64,000 bases of DNA from Siphonodentalium dalli (Eukaryota > Mollusca > Scaphopoda > Gadilida > Siphonodentaliidae): the NCBI GenBank assembly GCA_032622095.1, contig CP136067.1, forward strand, positions 75,728,705 through 75,792,704. Reading direction: 5' to 3'. The number at the start of each line of letters is the position of its first letter. Position 1 is the stretch's first letter. The notes beneath the pieces were generated by a model. That model did not search any database. It was given only the letters and a program-made list of their open reading frames with translations, and had not been told where the DNA came from. Positions 12,770 to 23,952 of this stretch are shown piece by piece. A program made the position numbers and the translations under genes.

Positions 12770-13200
12770 ACTTTTCGATCATCAAAGCGTGTAAGTAACG
12801 ACATGCCGTCCACAATAACAGAAGCTTCAACTGTTTTCGATTTTAAAAACCATCTAAGATCAATTGATCCTACAAGTATACCCCAGTATATTTATATACA
12901 GGACGTAGAAAATAATTTATTTCACGCCAGATTACGAAACTATTGTAGTGATCTTCAGTCTGACCAATTCTAGAACTATATATCTCAGGAAGTCCACGTT
13001 GCACGTGGCAACCAGTGTGAAGATGTATATCATTACTTCTTTATGTGCCCCACTACCAGTTAGAACGAACTGAGATGTATCACTTGCTACACAGAGAAGG
13101 AATTAAATTAGCGCATATGAACAATCTACTTTTGGGCATTCCGAACAAACAAAATGTGAAACTGTTCAAAATAGTCCAGCATTTTGACGCGAATTTCTAG
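12770..13200 (+). pseudogene. LINE reverse-transcriptase C-terminal tail, decayed
   Basis: Read on the plus strand, the stretch around 12920-13070 gives FHARLRNYCSDLQSDQ, then a Cys-containing segment ending in CEDVYHYFFMCP. This is the usual C-terminal signature of many LINE ORF2 proteins: an H-A-R-L-R block, a Cys pair and HYFF.CP. At least two in-frame stops interrupt it. The upstream part (FDFKNHLRSIDP) also fits the segment before this tail. It is an isolated 3' fragment of a non-LTR retrotransposon and not functional. Confidence 0.6.
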
Positions 13201-14182
13201 TTAAATTTCAGGATAATTAATTAATTATCAATTAAAATATAATATTGTTTTTGGCCTCAGCATACCATGCGCACTCGGCGTTGGCACCCCCACAATCAAT
13301 GTATAGCATAGGGGCTCATTAAGTTTTGCAACGTGTGGCCGATCCATTTTGTATTATATTACAAATAAAATATATTTAAACAAAACAACAAATTACACAT
13401 GAATTATTAATTTTCAGCTAATACATGTATCGACCGAATCAGTTAGCATAGATATATATTATGAAAAACACCCATCAAGCCATGGATGGCTAATCAATAA
13501 TTATTTGTATTGTATTGGTGATGATTACAAATGTGGAAGTATTTGCATTGTATTTGTTATCAGAAATTCTAGGCGTATTGTACATGTAACCAACTACTTT
13601 GAGAATTGAAAGGTAGTTTCAATCAAATTGTTCCATCAATAAAAAAGTTCTTTTTAACAGATATTTTGATGTGAAGCTGTTGGTCGACACCAGTCGCCCC
13701 TAATTGGAGTACCGGCGTAACAGTTTAACCCCCACCCCCAGCGCAAACCCCCGCCATGATCACCCCGCCCCGTCTTTTTTTTTCTTACCTTAACATATAG
13801 TGACCAGTCATGTAGTGGCTCAATTTATCATTTGATATGACCCATGTGACTCAGAAAAACTATCACACTATCATTGCTGACAAAAAAGAATGTTTTATGT
13901 TTTTTCTGTGATTTTTCATTTGATAAGTGTGGATCATCTGTCGTTGTGTGATATTGTACACTGGCTATAAATCGTATCTTGCTTATAATTCCAACATGAC
14001 ATGGTCATTCTACCAAAATATATCACTTCAGACCGATGCAAGGTCAGTACAATTGGTATTCCATCACAAGTTAATTAATATATATGTACAAGTTATATAC
14101 AAGGATATTAATTTACCATATACATGTAGAGTTAAAAATGAGTTGAATGTAATCTCAGTTTTTAGATTTCGTGTTATATTTT
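13201..14182. other. Non-coding, nothing recognised
   Basis: No gene-like frame. Contains a C-rich patch at 13728-13770 followed by a T-tract. Confidence 0.4.
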
Positions 14183-14662
14183 TCAAACAAACCTTGGCCA
14201 CCCAGTAAGTAGATCGTCATCATCCCATTGGATAGTTGGTTTGCTGTCCGCCGTGAACCCATTCTCAATATAATTATCTATGGAAGAAACACTATCGTAA
14301 CTCGCATTACTGTCCTGTCGAATCACGTCGAATTTCTTCCCCGTTAGATCCAAACTGACACTTCTTCTTCTTGTCGGGTGAAAATCAACAGAGGAAACTC
14401 TTCTTTGTGTGTGGTTGTCAATGTTTGTTTCTTTGGGCAAGTAAATAGGTCCACTGGAGAAGGAGTGCGAGCTACTAAAACTGTCGCTATTCTTCAGTGC
14501 GAAATTACCATAAAACTTGGGTTCGTCGTCATCAGAATCACTGTCGGCGTTTGTGGTGTTGGGGATTTCATCAGAATTCCTCTCTATGTTTTCTCCAGCT
14601 ATCACCATTGCCTCCTGGTTGATGGAATGTATGGTCACAAGGGAATAATCAATATTAAGCAC
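14183..14662 (-). CDS. Possible host protein exon, Ser/Asp-rich, function unknown
   Basis: The 159-residue frame has a composition unlike the repeats around it: an acidic run (NADSDSDDDEPKF, about residues 38-50), Ser-rich stretches, a basophilic-kinase-like site (RRRSVSLDL, about residues 98-106) and an acidic end (WDDDDLLTGWPRF). There is no transmembrane segment and no known domain. Its 3' end runs into AAG/GTTTGT, a plausible splice donor, and an upstream ACCAG/GAGGCAATGG could be an acceptor. The real exon may therefore start near the internal Met of MVIAGENIERN and end before the terminal stop. I do not recognise the protein. It resembles a disordered, phosphorylated regulatory region of a longer host gene. 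Confidence 0.45.
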   Translation of the reverse strand: MLNIDYSLVTIHSINQEAMVIAGENIERNSDEIPNTTNADSDSDDDEPKFYGNFALKNSDSFSSSHSFSSGPIYLPKETNIDNHTQRRVSSVDFHPTRRRSVSLDLTGKKFDVIRQDSNASYDSVSSIDNYIENGFTADSKPTIQWDDDDLLTGWPRFV

Positions 14663-15469
14663 ACTATAACAACAATCACATCGTGCTTAATCATAGGCAA
14701 GCTTATAGTTTATTAGCCAAAATAATTTATTTTCTTTGTGGGATATCAGGTATCCACTACTGGAAGATTACAAGCATCACAAAGTATTTGTAACCAACGC
14801 CCATATATTCACACATAACCGGAAGTCATCATTGATAACAATGTCGAATCCCACTTACATTTAGACCTTTTTTTTTTTTTTACCGCTGCGTACTTATTGG
14901 AATACAATAGCAATATATGATGGTGTGATTTTGATATTAGAGACACGTTTTCACTAATTTGCTCAAAAGACCACGGTTACCATGCAATTGAAATATCTCA
15001 TTTTTTTGCAAAACATAAAATGTATGTAATGAATTTGAACTTACACTTTGTGTAATCCTTGCTTGTCGAACGAATAGAACATCTACGCGAATTAGAGGTG
15101 TTGGAGTGAACCTGCGCGGTAAAGTGATTGCTCAATCGTACTTATCGGGGATTCCGATGAAGACAGTCGCGCGTCAGGCCATCTATCTGAATCTGTCAAA
15201 ATATCCACGTTAGCATACATCAATATCATGTTGAGTTTGTAGCGTCAAACGATTCGAAGTCACGACCCATGTCGTAGGGTCAAATGTCGCTTTCATTTTG
15301 ACGATAGATGGGGATGTTGCACACCGTGCTCAAAACAAAGACAGCTAGTATACTGTGGTCCGTTGTTCTGTTGGTTCGTTTCCTGTGAAATCAATTGCGT
15401 AACGTTTCTGAGTTGGCATTAGATGATGATACAGAACCCAACAGCTGCTATAGATGGTAAAAACCGACT
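14663..15469. other. Non-coding, nothing recognised
   Basis: No gene or repeat identified apart from a T-tract at 14869-14881. Confidence 0.4.
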
Positions 15470-15735
15470 GCACAGCTATAAACCTTGCTCCAAATCGTAG
15501 CTACATGACTCAGGTTAAACACTGGTATAAGACCGGTTATAATAACGGCTACACATTTTATTGACTAAAACGGCTGTGAACTATACAACAGGCTACCGGC
15601 TATCAAACCAAATTATGACTATACAACCGGATACCCTGTATAACTGGCAAAACTGACTGCACAGCTGTGAAACCAACAAAACCGATTACCGGCAAAAATT
15701 GGCTAACTGCTATAACACATGCAACCGGTGACAAA
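15470..15735. repeat. Irregular ACCGGCTA/TATAA word repeat
   Basis: Words such as AACGGCTA, ACCGGTTATAA, ACCGGCTATCAA, CAACCGGATACC and GACTGCACAGCTATAAA recur every 25-40 bases, forming a much decayed minisatellite. No coding meaning is apparent. Confidence 0.45.
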
Positions 15736-15904
15736 ACCCTATCGGAAACTCCAGTTTAGACCTAGTATAAACTACCTGTTTAATCTGAGTTTTTGTAGTA
15801 ACTCTAGGTCTTACTGTGCCGTGGGCTTGAAACAGGTTTGGTCGATCACGTCAACTTCCAGCGCAAGAGGTATTCTGTCTGTCTATCCATATCCATATTT
15901 GCGA

Positions 15905-16035
15905 ATGTCTGTCTGACTGTGTTCTATATAAATTCATGGGGGGGAGGGTGGCATCTAGATAGCACCAAAGTGTCTGTCTGACTGTGTTCTACATAAATTC
16001 ACGGGGGGGGGTGGCATCTAGATGGCACCAAAGGG
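15905..16035. repeat. 64-bp direct duplication with G tracts
   Basis: GTCTGTCTGACTGTGTTCTA(T/C)ATAAATTCA(T/C)GGGGGGG...GGTGGCATCTAGAT(A/G)GCACCAAA appears twice in tandem with four small differences. Confidence 0.8.
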
Positions 16036-18019
16036 GTATAACAGGGGAAACTTTTTACGAGGAAGATAATGGTGACGCTTAGAATTTTCTAAAGTGAATA
16101 TGTTGTTTCTGTGCCTGCCACAATAAAAAAGGCATGTACCTGATATATAGCAACATTTATTTAAAACTGAGAATAATTAGCCAGTATATATAGCACCATG
16201 AACAGAGGAGCACCTGGATATTTCATTAAAACACCTGTATCTTCAAGGAAATATGATAACCAGTTGTCCTCAAAATCTTAGTCTAACCCGCTAGATTTGT
16301 TTATGAGAATACATGTGACACTTTGAGCAAGAGTATTTGCTTTGTCGACTCACTCGCCTGGTTGTCGATGTCTAATCGCTTGGTTATCATATATCCACCC
16401 GTGCGTCCGATGAGATCACGAGATGCACTGTGAATTCATTGACAGATGTGCATAGCTGTTGTTAATTAGCTGAGACGATGCCGTCAAATGAAATACATGC
16501 CAATGCTCTATGGATGACAAAACGCAATATTATGCACGAGACTACATCGAAATGCTAGAAAACTGGCTATGATCATGCACTACGTGTATATTTGAAACAA
16601 GCAAATGGAATCCAGAGTGTGCCGGGTTTGATATAGGGACATCGATTATGGCAGGGAAGTGACTATAGAGAGTATAGGGTGCGGGAGTCGATCAATTTAG
16701 AATATTCAATTACATGAATCAGAAATAATTGCAAATTATGTCATATTTTGTTTGCAACCCCTTTATTACTCCGTCGATTAGGATTTCCCGAAGAAACATA
16801 TCGGGATTCAACGGATTGGAATCAGAGACCCAGTTGGTAAGTCGCATGTGGCATTCGGGTACGTGGCTAGATGGCATCGGTTGGTGGGGGTGTCCATCTT
16901 GGAATTTCCAAATGCGCACCCACCTTGAACTACACCAGACTCACAAGTTCTATTTACACCCCCTTGTTCTTTGATTGCATGGTTGTTCTCCATAAGTTCT
17001 CTCACATGTCTGCACGGTACCATATTTTAACGGATATGTATTCGTGTGACCACAAATCCGCTGGGCCGACCATGCATGGAAATTGCATAATCCTAGCATA
17101 TAGACTGGCCTATGCTGGACATTTTTCATCTGATGGCTATTTCAGTCAAAAGTTTTAATAAAATGTAGGAAAATATGCAAATGTTGGTCTAAAAACAAAA
17201 AATTCGCCACTAATAAATTATTGAAACACCATACTACCAGAACAATTTCAACCTATTGTTGGTGTGAGTGATATTTCCAACTAATGTTGTGTCAGACATG
17301 AAATTTCCAACTGTTGAACATTTTAACCAGACCCCCCCCCCCCCCCCCCCTCCCGGTCGGTGATGGCATTATGCAAACAGTGATCTCGAGACTTGTTCGA
17401 ATCTCCATAAGCGAGAATGTGTGACCCACGTCCCTGACCAAATGGTTCATGGCGGCATGTTAGTCAAGTGTTTATATCCAATCCACATATTATCCTCTTC
17501 TAATTAACAGAAAATCTTTTTTCTTGAAATTATAGCTAAAAATGTCAGCCCCGAGGAAAACAAGTGTATGCACCATCGATAATCTCGGTGACATCATTGT
17601 AACGGTCACCACACAAACGACGTGCGTGTTACGTATACGCCTCCCCGTGTCCACTGAAACAATCCCATAAATGTAATAATATATCATACATGTTGGGCGA
17701 ATAAGTTCGACCAATTAATAAAACCCGATGGACTCGGTTTAAGATAAACCTGGGGTAGGGAGGTTTTATTCTGATTATTTTTCAAATAGCATTTTTTTTA
17801 ATGGATGTCTATGTATAAATCAGTCATAGCCCCTAATGCATATATAGTCAAATGAGATTGACCGCATACGATCAGTGATCTTATCAGAGTTTTACTCCCG
17901 ACATTAAAATTAGGTTTAAATTGCGAGCGAGTTCATAAAGTACAAAATGAGTTTATCAGAAAACTTAGTGGGTTTAACTGAACTAAAACTAGGTTTATCT
18001 CCGCTAAACCCGAGATTTA
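16036..18019. other. Non-coding, nothing recognised
   Basis: Short frames on both strands around 16.7-17.2 kb lack motifs. A 21-base C tract lies at 17331-17351. Sequence from about 17700 contains TTTA(A/C)TCC-type words that also flank the hAT element downstream. Confidence 0.4.
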
Positions 18020-18027
18020 CTCCAGGA

Positions 18028-18732
18028 TAGTGTTCGGTCCGAATATTCGAATGTTCGAATATTCGCTCGTAAAAATAAATATTCGAATATTCGAATAATT
18101 ATTTGACTATTCCTGGTTTATTATTAGTCTGAGGGTCTGTTATAAGTATAGTCTATTTTCCACTGACCATAAACGAATTAATATGACGTAACTGTAACGT
18201 TCTTATTTGATTGACGTCATGACGTTGAAATAATTTTATTGGCTAGGTGTAAACCAGACCGTGCTTGCATGTGGTCATAGGAAGCGGACCTATAAGGCAT
18301 CGTTTTGTTTTTGTTTGCGCGTTGTCACTTGTGTGTATAATATGGCGTCAAATTCGAAGAAATCAGATATATGGACTCACTTCACGTTGGATGCTAAAAC
18401 TAAAAAGTCAACCTGCAAGCTCAATCCAGAACACGTTCTTAGTTATTGTGGCACTACGAACAACTTGTGGAACCATGCATGGGACATTGACTATTTGAAC
18501 TTCATAAACAGATAAACTCTTGCTATTAAGCCAAAAGACTTTTTTTCTCTCTTTTTTTGCGTATAGCATGTGCATGGATAAATATGCTATTTCATTAAAT
18601 AATAAATTGGTTCCAAAATATGTTATCTATATAATTTTATAATTTATCTAAATATTCGAATACTATTCGAATATTCGCTCGTTATTCGAACCGAATATTC
18701 GAATATCGAAATCCGTCGAATACCGAACACTA
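18028..18732. mobile_element. hAT-type element, complete ends, internally deleted
   Basis: The element is flanked by a perfect 8-bp duplication, CTCCAGGA (18020-18027 and 18733-18740), and has terminal inverted repeats TAGTGTTCGG / CCGAACACTA. Subterminal ATTCGAATATTCG repeats crowd both ends (18040-18105 and 18650-18715). An 8-bp target duplication is the hallmark of the hAT superfamily. At 705 bp it is too short to encode a transposase, and it carries only a BED-finger-like N-terminus. Confidence 0.85.
18342..18515 (+). CDS. BED-zinc-finger-like N-terminal stub of a hAT transposase
   Basis: The 57-residue frame starts MASNSKKSDIWTHFTL and continues with KKSTCKLNPEHVLSYCG and TTNNLWNHAWD. 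This is the layout of a BED finger: an aromatic W..HF, a Cys region, the G.T.NLW.H block. The second zinc Cys is Asn (CKLN where CKLC is usual) and the last His is not clearly present, so zinc binding is doubtful. The stop follows shortly after NLWNH, consistent with an internal deletion that removed the RNase-H-like catalytic domain. The frame extends upstream to an earlier Met at 18261, but MASNSKK matches the usual start of such proteins. If expressed, it could only act as a DNA-binding stub. Confidence 0.55.
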   Translation: MASNSKKSDIWTHFTLDAKTKKSTCKLNPEHVLSYCGTTNNLWNHAWDIDYLNFINR

Positions 18733-18916
18733 CTCCAGGAACACCAAGATTTACTCCTACTAAAGCCTAGAATAAACTAGAATAAAACCAGGTCTGTAAC
18801 AAGAGCATCGCTAGGGTGTGGCAATATACTTCCTTTAGCCATTTCAAATTGTACTACCGCAAAATAAAGTAATAATTTGAGCTTACACAGATAATCTGAT
18901 ATACCCATAATTTCAA

Positions 18917-19517
18917 ATGCCAAAATGCGGTCAAAGTCGAAAAATGGCCGTAACTCATGTGGAAATAATTGGACAGAACCTGTATTCGAACTTGGCCTTT
19001 AGTTTCAGCTGGAAAAAAACACACACACCCTCACACACGCACACACATACACACACACCCTCACACACACACACACCCACCAGCTTTGGTTCAGATCAAA
19101 TAATCCAAACTGGAGTTAGCGGTCGGAAACCGAAATGTTATGAAATCGGTCAAATTCTAAGCCTAAAAAGGGCCGTAACTCATGTAAATATAATTTGACG
19201 GAACCCATATTCGAACTTGGCATGTATATTTAGCTGGGAAATACACATATCAACTTTGGTTCAGATTCAAATAATCCAAATTGGAGTTACAGGTCGCAAA
19301 CCAAAAATGTTAACAGACGGTCAACTTCTAAGTCGAAAACGGAACAAAAGGCCGTAACTCATGTAAAATACCCACATTCGAACTTGGCCTGTATCCTTAG
19401 CTGGGAAATACACATACTAACTTTGGTTCAGATAAAATAATCCAAACTGGAGTTATCGGTCGTAAGCCAAAATGTTAACAGACGGTCAACTTCTAAGTCG
19501 AAAAATGGCCGTAATTC
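18917..19517. repeat. Tandem repeat (~157-225 bp units) with GGCCGTAACTCATGT landmark
   Basis: The landmark recurs at about 18946, 19171, 19350 and 19507. Each unit carries GAACC(C/T)(A/G)TATTCGAACTTGGC, a TTTAGCTGGGAAATACACA block, TTTGGTTCAGAT(C/A)AAATAATCCAAA and GTTAACAGACGGTCAA. The first unit has absorbed a CA microsatellite (19019-19079). The array continues at 20410 after an inserted element. Confidence 0.8.
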
Positions 19518-20409
19518 CAGGGGGGGCGGAAAAAAAACTGCGGGACACAACGTACCGGGGGGTGGGGGGGGGGGTACCTAGGCGTAAAAAATTTACACGT
19601 AAATTTTTTCCTTATTCATTTAGGGGGGGGGGGGGGGTTGTCGGAAAAAATTTGCATGTATTTTTTTCTCCAAATATGTATTTTCAGACTCACAACTTCA
19701 ATTTTCTCTCATTTTATAGAATATGGATTAACAATAATATTCAAATCATATATACATGAGTAGCTACAATCCACCTAAAACAATTTTGGATAATCACTGT
19801 CTTGGTTTACATGTGATATTGACCCCATTAACCCTCTTAATAATGCCGACTATGTCAGTGTCTACCAGTCGAATGCAGAATTCAACCCTGCGATCGCTTA
19901 TCTGGCAAATTTTTACTGCAGAACTATCCCATGTATTAAACAATTTCTCCTCCATTGGTATCAGAAAACAGTTATATGCTGGTATCTCACTCATCTCATT
20001 TGCATCTTTTTCAAAGTCGAGGTAATGACTAGTTGTCATTTTTTAAAGTGCATACAAAGCGTTGAGATCACCAATATACATGTTTGTACATGTCATCATG
20101 ACATCACGAGGTACAAATCTGCGTTATACTGGTAGACAATGACCATTTTAGTCATAATAATCTAAACTAAGTTACCAAGCACCTTCTCGTGAATTGTATG
20201 CTCCGGTGTTTTTTTTCGGTTTCCGGTCAAACCGAGTTGTTGTCCGGCTGGGGTAGATTTGATTTTTTTTTCGGGGGGGGGGGGGGGGGGGCAAATGGTC
20301 AGTGGAAAAAAACTGCAGTTTTTGCTGTTTGGGGGGGGGGGTACCCAAATCGAAGAAAACAGTTTTTTCCACCCTGTGTCTGCAGTTTTTTTTCCGCCCC
20401 CCCCCCCTG
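19518..20409. mobile_element. hAT-like insertion with G/C-tract termini
   Basis: This 892-bp block interrupts the tandem array. Its ends are inverted: CAGGGGGGGCGGAAAAAAAA at the left and TTTTTTTTCCGCCCCC...CTG at the right. The array sequence is duplicated at the edges as GTAATTC (19511-19517) and GTAACTC (20410-20416), a 7-base match with one difference. CAGGGG termini and a duplication of this size suggest hAT. Several G runs of 9-18 lie inside (about 19560, 19622, 20273, 20332), and there is no transposase frame, so the element is non-autonomous. Confidence 0.6.
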
Positions 20410-20600
20410 GTAACTCGTGTAAACATAATTGGACGGAACCCATATTCGAACTTGGCCTGTAGTTTTGGCTGGGAAATACACGTACCTAATTTGGTTCAGA
20501 TCAAATAATCCCAAAATGAAGTTATCGATCGGAAACCAAGAATGTTAACGGGCGGTCAGACAGACGGACGGACGGACAGACAGACTGATTAAATAATACG
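20410..20600. repeat. Last unit of the split tandem array plus GACA/GACG simple repeat
   Basis: Continues the 18.9-19.5 kb array (GAACCCATATTCGAACTTGGC, TGGTTCAGATCAAATAATCC, AATGTTAACGGGCGGTCA) and ends in a CAGACAGACGGACGGACGGA-type microsatellite at 20556-20588. Confidence 0.75.
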
Positions 20601-21974
20601 ACCTTTTTTTTCTCAAAAGGACGTATAATAAAAAACCAGTTTAAACTAGATATCCCGATTCGGACCATATAAAACGTATTCACTATTTGCTCATTTTCAC
20701 TTCACCAAGAATCTCGCTGACGAGTTTCATTTGGTAACAAAACCGGTTTGAATTCTTAACATGACGGTTAGAATTCTTATTAATTTCCGTTCATTCTATA
20801 CATTCAGTATGACACACATATATTTCAGAAGCTATATAAAATAAAGATATATATGTAGACACCATATCAGATGGTCACCAACATGGCCACCGTGATCAAT
20901 TGTAAATTAGAAACTAGGGATTATATGCGTGGTTAACTGCTATACACGAAACACTATACATACTAATATACGTACACCATGCAATATGGACATTAAGTCA
21001 AGTCAGTTGTATCAGTGAATTTTATATATATATCTCTCATTCCTTGCACCCGGATTGTGCGTTGTGGTGGCTCTGTGTATAGTGTTAGCGTAAGTTTGTG
21101 TCCATAAACAAGATGTTTTCGATAAAGCTGTCTGTTTCTATGTTTACACCGATGATAGTTGCAATGATTGAAGCAATCATTGATGCAATGCATGTTATAG
21201 ATTTCTTTGACAAACGTGTATTCTTTGAAAATTATGACGCGAAAACCTGGCTTGTCCCAAATATTATAAAATAAAAAAAAAGTTCTGCATATTCAATGCA
21301 TGCAAGTTTGATTGTGGGCGAAGTTCGACATCCAAGCTCTCTAACTGCTGTGAAACGTACGCGATATGTTTGGATCAAGTGTTAGAAAATTTAATTTCCG
21401 TCGATGTATTTTGGGCACGTTTGTATCCCTTGCACATTGGCCACATTTTCCAATAAATAGAACAGTTTTCTATATTAAAATTCCAAGCTAATCGGTGTAC
21501 ATTTAACAAATCATCGCCCTCTCACAATCATTGTGTTAATGCCACCCCCACTCGCTTGTCTGTTTGAGTGAAATTTACATATAATCGGGAGCGATGGTGA
21601 AAGCTGTTTTCCCGCCGATGAGCCGCTATACACAGCGCCACCGCAACGCACAGGTCCGGGGTGCAATGAGTGTACCCACTTAAGGTGTCGCAATATATAA
21701 ATGCCGACTGGCAGGGACGTGGCAAGAGTGTCTCAGTTTGAGGGTTGACCACCAACGGAATCCCATCCCCTTGAATTTAATCAGACCAAACACAAGTTTT
21801 GCATAATTTCATTCGCAGACCCAGCTCGCAAATAGGTCCATAATCGACCTATACTATTCGCATAGGTTCATATAGGATTATTTGATACTGAAATAAGCAC
21901 ATAGTGGACACCCGTCATATCGTCTTATGGCGCGGGGTACAATGAAAATACATTTAAAAGAGCGTGTATCTTGT
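20601..21974. other. Non-coding, nothing recognised
   Basis: No gene-like frame. Short frames at 21.5-21.75 kb on the minus strand lack motifs. Confidence 0.4.
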
Positions 21975-22260
21975 AAGTCGTGAGTAGTATTGTCTGGCAC
22001 TCTGGCCCACCCCCTCTGGATCTGGCCCATGGATCAGAGTGCCAGGTCCCAGGTCCTGACATTGACTCTCTGTCTGGCACTCTGGCCCAACCCCTCTGGG
22101 TCTATCACTCTGGCCCATGGGCCAGAGTGCCAGGTCCCGGGTCAGGATCTGGGACCTGGCACAGAGGGGGTGGGCCTGAGTGCCTGACAGAGAGTCAATG
22201 TCAGGTCCCAGATCAGGCAATGTCGATGAAGGTCCCAGATCAGGCAATGTCGATGAAGAT
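21975..22260. repeat. GC-rich self-complementary repeat (CTGGCACTCTGGCCCA family), copy 1
   Basis: Repeats of CTGGCACTCTGGCCCA and its complement alternate through the block, with a perfect 24-bp palindrome CACTCTGGCCCATGGGCCAGAGTG near 22105. A second copy of the family, sharing GTGCCAGGTCCCAG and CTGACATTGACT, lies at 35310-35480. A 26-base unit GGTCCCAGATCAGGCAATGTCGATGA is duplicated at its right edge (22204-22256). The open frames on both strands are repeat artefacts. Confidence 0.75.
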
Positions 22261-22424
22261 CTTAATTCACCAAAAAAGAAACACATTTGAAATGACGTTC
22301 GGGAAAATTGGTAGAAAAACACAATGACGTCGCCAACGACGCCCACGCGTTTTACATATAACAAAATCCCATTTAGAGCATATCATTTCTCCACGATGGA
22401 ATACGCTGCTACTGATCTCGGATC

Positions 22425-22970
22425 TTATGTCAGAGCTATCCGTGTATCGGCCCCGAGGGACATTGCGGTGTGAGAGGCCCTTTCCTCCTGGGCAGTGTAT
22501 GGTACACGTGAAAAGTTCTTTGAACTATTCACTTTTGTCTGTGCAACTTGGGCTCGCAATCCTAGTACAAAAAAGTTTGCTTCATCATGATTAATCAAAT
22601 ATATCGAGAGATCGTTTTGATTTTTTACGGGTGTTTTAATGGACTTACTTCTAACTCGTTTGCGAGAAGAATGATTTTTCAAAGGCTGCGATGATCTATT
22701 TATGCCATTTGGTGTTGATATTTTCTTTATTGTTTCCCTTCCAAAAGATTTCAATGCTTCTTTACCTTGTTTCAAAAATACTTCTTTTGGACTTTTACCA
22801 CGATGAATGATATCTTCGACTGCAGCAAGTCCATGCTTGAATACTTGTTGTTTAGCAATCTGACCAATAGGTTTTAGAAACGGTACTACTGTTCTCATTG
22901 CAGATTTGAATAGTGAACCAATTCCATTTCCATACTGTCTAGGTACGACTCTATACACGGGGATCATCAT
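22425..22970 (-). CDS. Polinton/adintovirus-like pX-type minor virion protein
   Basis: The 181-residue basic protein begins MMIPVYRVVPRQYGNGIGSL and continues with an amphipathic, alanine/lysine-rich helix region (RTVVPFLKPIGQIAKQ, GLAAVEDIIHRGKSPKEVF). This resembles the small pX- or core-like proteins encoded beside capsid genes in Maverick/Polinton-type elements, which are thought to act inside the capsid. It lies 9 bases downstream of the capsid-like pseudogene on the same strand, as expected for such a cluster. The C-terminal third (from about residue 120) is less typical and may be read-through into non-homologous sequence. The open frame is intact, but its neighbours are broken. The family is assigned from pattern and context only. 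Confidence 0.55.
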   Translation of the reverse strand: MMIPVYRVVPRQYGNGIGSLFKSAMRTVVPFLKPIGQIAKQQVFKHGLAAVEDIIHRGKSPKEVFLKQGKEALKSFGRETIKKISTPNGINRSSQPLKNHSSRKRVRSKSIKTPVKNQNDLSIYLINHDEANFFVLGLRAQVAQTKVNSSKNFSRVPYTAQEERASHTAMSLGADTRIALT

Positions 22971-22979
22971 AAATACATA

Positions 22980-23803
22980 TTACTTCGGCGTCGGAAATGC
23001 AACTTTACCATAGACTTTCCACCAACAAACTAAATTGGTTTTGCCAGTATCACCAGATATATACACATTTATGGTATCAAAGCTAGACTTTGATACTGGT
23101 ACATAATGTAAGTTTTTGAATTCATGCTTATCATGTATTCTTTTACTCTCGAATGATGTCACTCGTAATATCGGTGCCTCATCATCACTAACAATTGTAT
23201 AATCAGCGATATCAGAATAAACAAACAACTGATTATGCTCCGCATTTAAATAAATATGGAAATGTTATCGAAGGAGTAGCAAATGTAGCAGTCTCTGATT
23301 CTGTTCTGTAACCAAGTTTATCCAAAATAGCTCTGGGGAGTACAAGACCTACTTTGGTGTAACTATTGGTTGAAATTTCAACTCGTTGTTGTGCTTTGGA
23401 ATATCCGAATTCGAATTCCAGTTCTGGAATCAATTTGCTTACTGTACTATCAATTACACCTTGAATTGTATCTGTCAAATGTGCTGCACCAGAATATGCT
23501 CCTTCTGGTATTTTTAATTCTATACCATTTTCTGGTTTTGAAATTACTATATAACTTTAAAATATTGTTAACTTGTGCAGGTATTGTAAAATTCTTGGAA
23601 CAGAAGTTTTTATTTTTATTATGCAAGCATCTCCAATAATGTTGTATGTTTCTGGTGGTACAATTAGTTCAACCATTGCAACTTCCCAAACTCTTTATCA
23701 GTATGTATGGATTTTGGTAATTCACTGTGAAACAACATTGTGAGTTGGCTGGGTAAAGTGACATTGAACTATCACTCATGAGAGTTATGTAGAATGAATT
23801 CAT
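22980..23803 (-). pseudogene. Capsid-like (jelly-roll, penton/minor capsid type) protein of the Polinton-like element, frameshifted
   Basis: Three minus-strand frames join in order. The N-terminus is at 23803 (MNSFYITLMSDSSMSLYPAN), the centre at 23233-23478 (TDTIQGVIDSTVSKL...FEFGYS) and the C-terminus at 22980-23228 (FVYSDIADYTIVSDDEAP..., HYVPVSKSSFDTINVYIS). The N-terminal 'SFY.TL.S..S...YP.N' and C-terminal 'YVPVS...FDTI.VYI..DTG' blocks are typical of a capsid-associated protein found beside integrase genes in invertebrate Polinton-type elements. At least two frameshifts (about 23500-23680 and 23229-23233) plus stops break it. Calling it a penton-like minor capsid protein follows the general gene order of these elements. 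No major capsid gene was recognised in the cluster. Confidence 0.55.
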
Positions 23804-23952
23804 TTTTTTCTCAGTATTTTTCAATAATTTCAGTCCAGGTGTTGGTAGAATATAACCTAGAGAACTACTTAGAAGCATAAGCCACAATTCTTTGTTTGCG
23901 CTCTGGATACTAATGTGTACAATAGATGTAATTATTATGATATAAATAATAA

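Noticed and set aside
16740-16860. Internal host exon bounded by GATTAG/G and CAGTTG/GTAAGT on the plus strand
   Set aside because: The donor looks good, but the 54-base candidate is too short and has no recognisable protein content, so it cannot be supported by eye.
21954-22364. 136-codon minus frame and 115-codon plus frame in the GC-rich repeat
   Set aside because: Both are translations of a palindromic repeat (LPDLG or SGTLAQPLW repeats) without independent coding evidence.
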